Assembly: GCA_002391385.1 (NCBI GenBank)
Contig: DGEY01000043.1
Coordinates: 1-23,186 of the forward strand
Length of the DNA: 23,186 bases
Direction of reading: 5' to 3'
From: Firmicutes bacterium UBA3914
GTDB lineage: Bacteria > Bacillota > Limnochordia > Darwinibacteriales > Darwinibacteriaceae
Shown here: positions 21,685-23,186 of the stretch, in pieces
How positions within the stretch are numbered: position 1 is the stretch's first letter
Layout: each line of letters starts with the position of its first letter
Position numbers and translations under genes: made by a program
The notes under the pieces: generated by a model
What the model saw: only the letters and a program-made list of their open reading frames with translations
What the model was told of the DNA's origin: nothing
Databases searched by the model: none

Positions 21685-22308
21685 TTAATCAGTCAACGGG
21701 TACAGCCTGTTCATCCAGGCCTGCTGTGCAATGCTGAACAGGTTGCTGGTGATCCAGTAGATGACCATCCCTGAAGGGAAACTCAAGCTGAAAATACCGA
21801 TCATGATGGGCATGACAAACAGCATGGCCTTCTGTGATGTATCGGTAACGGTCATTCTGGACTGGATGTAGGTGGTGGCTGCGGATAGAATGGGAAGAAT
21901 GTAATAGGGGTCGGGCTGGCTCAAAACCCACAAGCCCAAAAACTTAGCCCCTTCCCCAAAACCGCTGCCGCTTAATACCCGGAAAAACGCCCACAAAATG
22001 GGAAGCTGTACCAGCATGGGCAAACAGCCGCCCAAGGGGTTGATGCCGTGCTCTTTATAGAGCTCCACCATCTTCTGCTGGTACTTCTCTTTGTCATTGC
22101 CATACTTCTGCTGCAGCTTCTCCAATTCCGGCTGCAGCTTGCGCATGGCCGCCATATTCTTCGTCTGACTCACCATCAGGGGGTAGAGCAGCAGGCGGAC
22201 AATCACTGTAGAAAGAATGATACTAAGCCCATAACTTCCGGTTAACTGCACAAGCTGGTTAAGTATCCATCCCAGCCCCCCGGCCAGCCAATCCATAATC
22301 GCACTCAA
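21685..22308 (-). CDS. yidC: Membrane protein insertase YidC (Oxa1 family)
   Basis: This protein inserts newly made proteins into the cytoplasmic membrane. The 207 residues have hydrophobic helices and a cytoplasmic coiled hairpin (KNMAAMRKLQPELEKLQQKYG), followed by NPLGGCLPMLVQLPI and the C-terminal FPSGMVIYWITSNLFSI. The functional Arg of TM1 is in VIVRLLLYPL. There is no signal peptide lipobox, unlike SpoIIIJ of Bacillus. The start is uncertain: TTG at 22308 has GGAGG with 8 bases spacing, whereas TTG 22323 lies on the ribosome-binding site and ATG 22296 is too far from it. It precedes jag. Confidence 0.95.
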   Translation of the reverse strand: MSAIMDWLAGGLGWILNQLVQLTGSYGLSIILSTVIVRLLLYPLMVSQTKNMAAMRKLQPELEKLQQKYGNDKEKYQQKMVELYKEHGINPLGGCLPMLVQLPILWAFFRVLSGSGFGEGAKFLGLWVLSQPDPYYILPILSAATTYIQSRMTVTDTSQKAMLFVMPIMIGIFSLSFPSGMVIYWITSNLFSIAQQAWMNRLYPLTD

Positions 22309-22327
22309 CGCCAAATCCTCCAATCAG

Positions 22328-22534
22328 TTAAGGAACGGGATCAAATCCTCCCGGATGCCAAGGATGGCATCTGCCAATTCTCTTGATGGCTAACCACAAT
22401 CCCCTCCAGCCATGCTTGCTGATGGCCAGGCGAGCGTACTCAGAACAGGTCGGGTAAAACCGGCAGCTCCTGGGCAGGAGCGGCGAGATGAACCTCTGAT
22501 ATCCCCTAATGAGCAGTGTTGCCAGCTTAAGCAT
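22328..22534 (-). CDS. yidD: Membrane protein insertion efficiency factor YidD
   Basis: This is a small membrane-associated protein that aids YidC-mediated insertion. The 68 residues have the signature RGYQRFISPLLPRSCRFYPTCS and end in HPWHPGGFDPVP. I chose ATG at 22534, which overlaps the rnpA stop by 8 bp (ATGCTTAA), the common rnpA-yidD arrangement; an earlier in-frame start would add residues that are not typical. It sits 19 bp before the yidC start. Confidence 0.95.
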   Translation of the reverse strand: MLKLATLLIRGYQRFISPLLPRSCRFYPTCSEYARLAISKHGWRGLWLAIKRIGRCHPWHPGGFDPVP

Positions 22535-22892
22535 GCTCTTCACCGCTTCCAGCGGCCTCCGCCGCACCGGCCAAAAGGCCGCTCTTTTCCAGGGTGCAGC
22601 GGAGGTCTTGATTCAACTGTGCGAAACTCGCCCCCACGGCGCTGCGTTTCGCACCTATCACCACGTCGTAGCCAGGTGAGAACTGGTCTTTCAACTCCTG
22701 TACTATGGCCTTCAGTCTTCTCCTCACCTTATTGCGGGTCACCGCGGTGCCTAACTTCTTGCTCACCGCAAAACCCACCCGGCTTACAGCTTTTCCGGTG
22801 GGCAGGGCAGATACCACCACGTATCTGCCAAAATAAGGGGTCCCCTTGCTGTAAACAAAAGAAAACTCCCGGGGATTCCTCAATCGCTCCAC
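22527..22892 (-). CDS. rnpA: Ribonuclease P protein component
   Basis: This is the protein subunit of RNase P, which processes the 5' ends of tRNAs with the rnpB RNA (not in this window). The 121 residues include the signature SRVGFAVSKKLGTAVTRNKV followed by RRRLK. The C-terminal tail (about 105-121) is Ala- and Glu-rich and not conserved. The start is GTG at 22892, with GGGAGG seven bases upstream. It lies 30 bp after rpmH and overlaps yidD. Confidence 0.97.
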   Translation of the reverse strand: MERLRNPREFSFVYSKGTPYFGRYVVVSALPTGKAVSRVGFAVSKKLGTAVTRNKVRRRLKAIVQELKDQFSPGYDVVIGAKRSAVGASFAQLNQDLRCTLEKSGLLAGAAEAAGSGEEHA

Positions 22893-22922
22893 GCTGAAAC
22901 CTCCCGAGTACCCGCAGATCGG

Positions 22923-23057
22923 TTAGGCACTTAAGATTTTCCGCCCCTTCCTGCGCCGGCGAGCCAACACTCTGCGGCCTCCGGGGGTCTGCATTCTAGC
23001 ACGAAAGCCATGCAGGCGCTTCCTTCTAAGCGTCTTAGGCTGATACGTCCGCTTCAC
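22923..23057 (-). CDS. rpmH: 50S ribosomal protein L34
   Basis: L34 is a small basic large-subunit protein. The 44 residues, KRTYQPKTLRRKRLHGF onward with RARMQTPGGRRVLARRRRKG, are canonical. The start is GTG at 23057, with GGGAGG seven bases upstream. The reading frame is open further to 23180, but that extension runs through the promoter into the sequencing adapter and gives the false N-terminus MCIRDR. It is the first gene of rpmH-rnpA-yidD-yidC-jag, and dnaA would lie divergently just beyond the contig end. Confidence 0.98.
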   Translation of the reverse strand: MKRTYQPKTLRRKRLHGFRARMQTPGGRRVLARRRRKGRKILSA

Positions 23058-23102
23058 GCTGAATCCTCCCTTCACCACACTGAGAACATGACATTCAAAG
23101 CG

Positions 23103-23132
23103 ATTATATCTTATTCTTAAAAACTGTGTCAA
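23103..23132 (-). promoter_or_regulatory. Promoter of rpmH
   Basis: The minus strand carries TTGACA (23127-23132), an 18-base spacer and TATAAT (23103-23108). Both hexamers are perfect, about 46 bases upstream of rpmH. Confidence 0.93.
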
Positions 23133-23155
23133 TAGCAAGGGGCTCCACCACTCAG

Positions 23156-23163
23156 TTATGCAC
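23156..23163 (+). promoter_or_regulatory. Truncated DnaA box at contig edge
   Basis: TTATGCAC is the first 8 bases of TTATGCACA, the DnaA-box variant also seen at 11829. The ninth base is lost where the adapter begins. It lies just upstream of the rpmH promoter, where the oriC region starts in many Bacillota. Confidence 0.5.
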
Positions 23164-23186
23164 CTGTCTCTTATACACATCTCCGA
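23164..23186. other. Nextera adapter (artefact)
   Basis: CTGTCTCTTATACACATCT (23164-23182) is the reverse complement of the mosaic end, followed by CCGA, the first bases of the Read 2 adapter. It is not genomic. Confidence 0.97.

Noticed and set aside
20..23163. Mobile elements, CRISPR arrays, tRNA or rRNA genes
   Set aside because: No transposase, integrase, regularly spaced direct repeats, or tRNA/rRNA-like segments were seen on either strand.
23057..23180. Extended L34 starting MCIRDR
   Set aside because: The extension is translated from the adapter and the promoter; it is a well-known library artefact.

Overview
This is one chromosomal contig from a moderately GC-rich, low-copy region next to the replication origin of a member of the Bacillota (Firmicutes). 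It is probably a spore-forming, clostridia-like anaerobe. The evidence is gene order: rpmH-rnpA-yidD-yidC-jag-mnmE-mnmG-rsmG-noc-parA-parB is the classic left flank of oriC in this phylum, and it is joined here to yyaC, ychF, rpsF-ssb-rpsR, a DUF2232 gene and rplI. The species cannot be named from the sequence. Both ends are Illumina Nextera transposon adapter (1-19 and 23164-23186), so the biological sequence is 20-23163. It stops just short of the rpmH-dnaA intergenic region where oriC normally lies.

Layout from right to left, with nearly all genes on the minus strand. (a) 23057-21039: rpmH, rnpA, yidD, yidC and jag (khpB), driven by a near-perfect promoter and closed by a terminator. (b) 20958-16953: mnmE, mnmG and rsmG, closed by a terminator overlapping the rsmG stop. 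(c) 16853-14367: noc, parA (soj) and parB (spo0J), overlapping one another, followed by four perfect 16-bp parS sites in 155 bp. A perfect 14-bp Noc-binding palindrome lies inside noc. (d) 14196-13600: yyaC on the plus strand, with a forespore-type promoter. (e) 13479-11872: a YkvI-like transporter and a tail-anchored TPR protein. (f) 11871-11579: an intergenic region with a cluster of DnaA boxes, a possible 28-residue cationic peptide, and the promoter of (g) the glycine-cleavage operon gcvT-gcvH-gcvPA-gcvPB (11578-7281). (h) 7202-6312: a secreted parvulin-type foldase on the plus strand. (i) 6188-4903: a DUF951 protein and a two-domain P-loop ATPase. (j) 4463-4921: queT on the plus strand, divergent from ychF (4397-3330). 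(k) 3329-2893: an orphan interval that looks like a decayed lipoprotein gene on the minus strand and has an SRP-RNA-like stretch on the plus strand. (l) 2800-1850: rpsF-ssb-rpsR with a strong promoter and a terminator. (m) 1793-20: a DUF2232 membrane protein, rplI, and the 5' end of a LonC-type protease gene cut by the contig end.

Functionally the window combines translation (L34, L9, S6, S18, YchF, RNase P protein, tRNA and rRNA modification), membrane protein insertion (YidC, YidD), chromosome segregation and division control (ParA, ParB, parS, Noc and its site), replication-initiation control (DnaA boxes), and one-carbon/glycine metabolism. I see no mobile elements, phage genes, CRISPR arrays, tRNAs or rRNAs. 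The most interesting non-coding signals are the parS array, the Noc site within noc, the oriC-proximal DnaA-box cluster that overlaps the gcv promoter, and the unexplained interval at 2893-3329.
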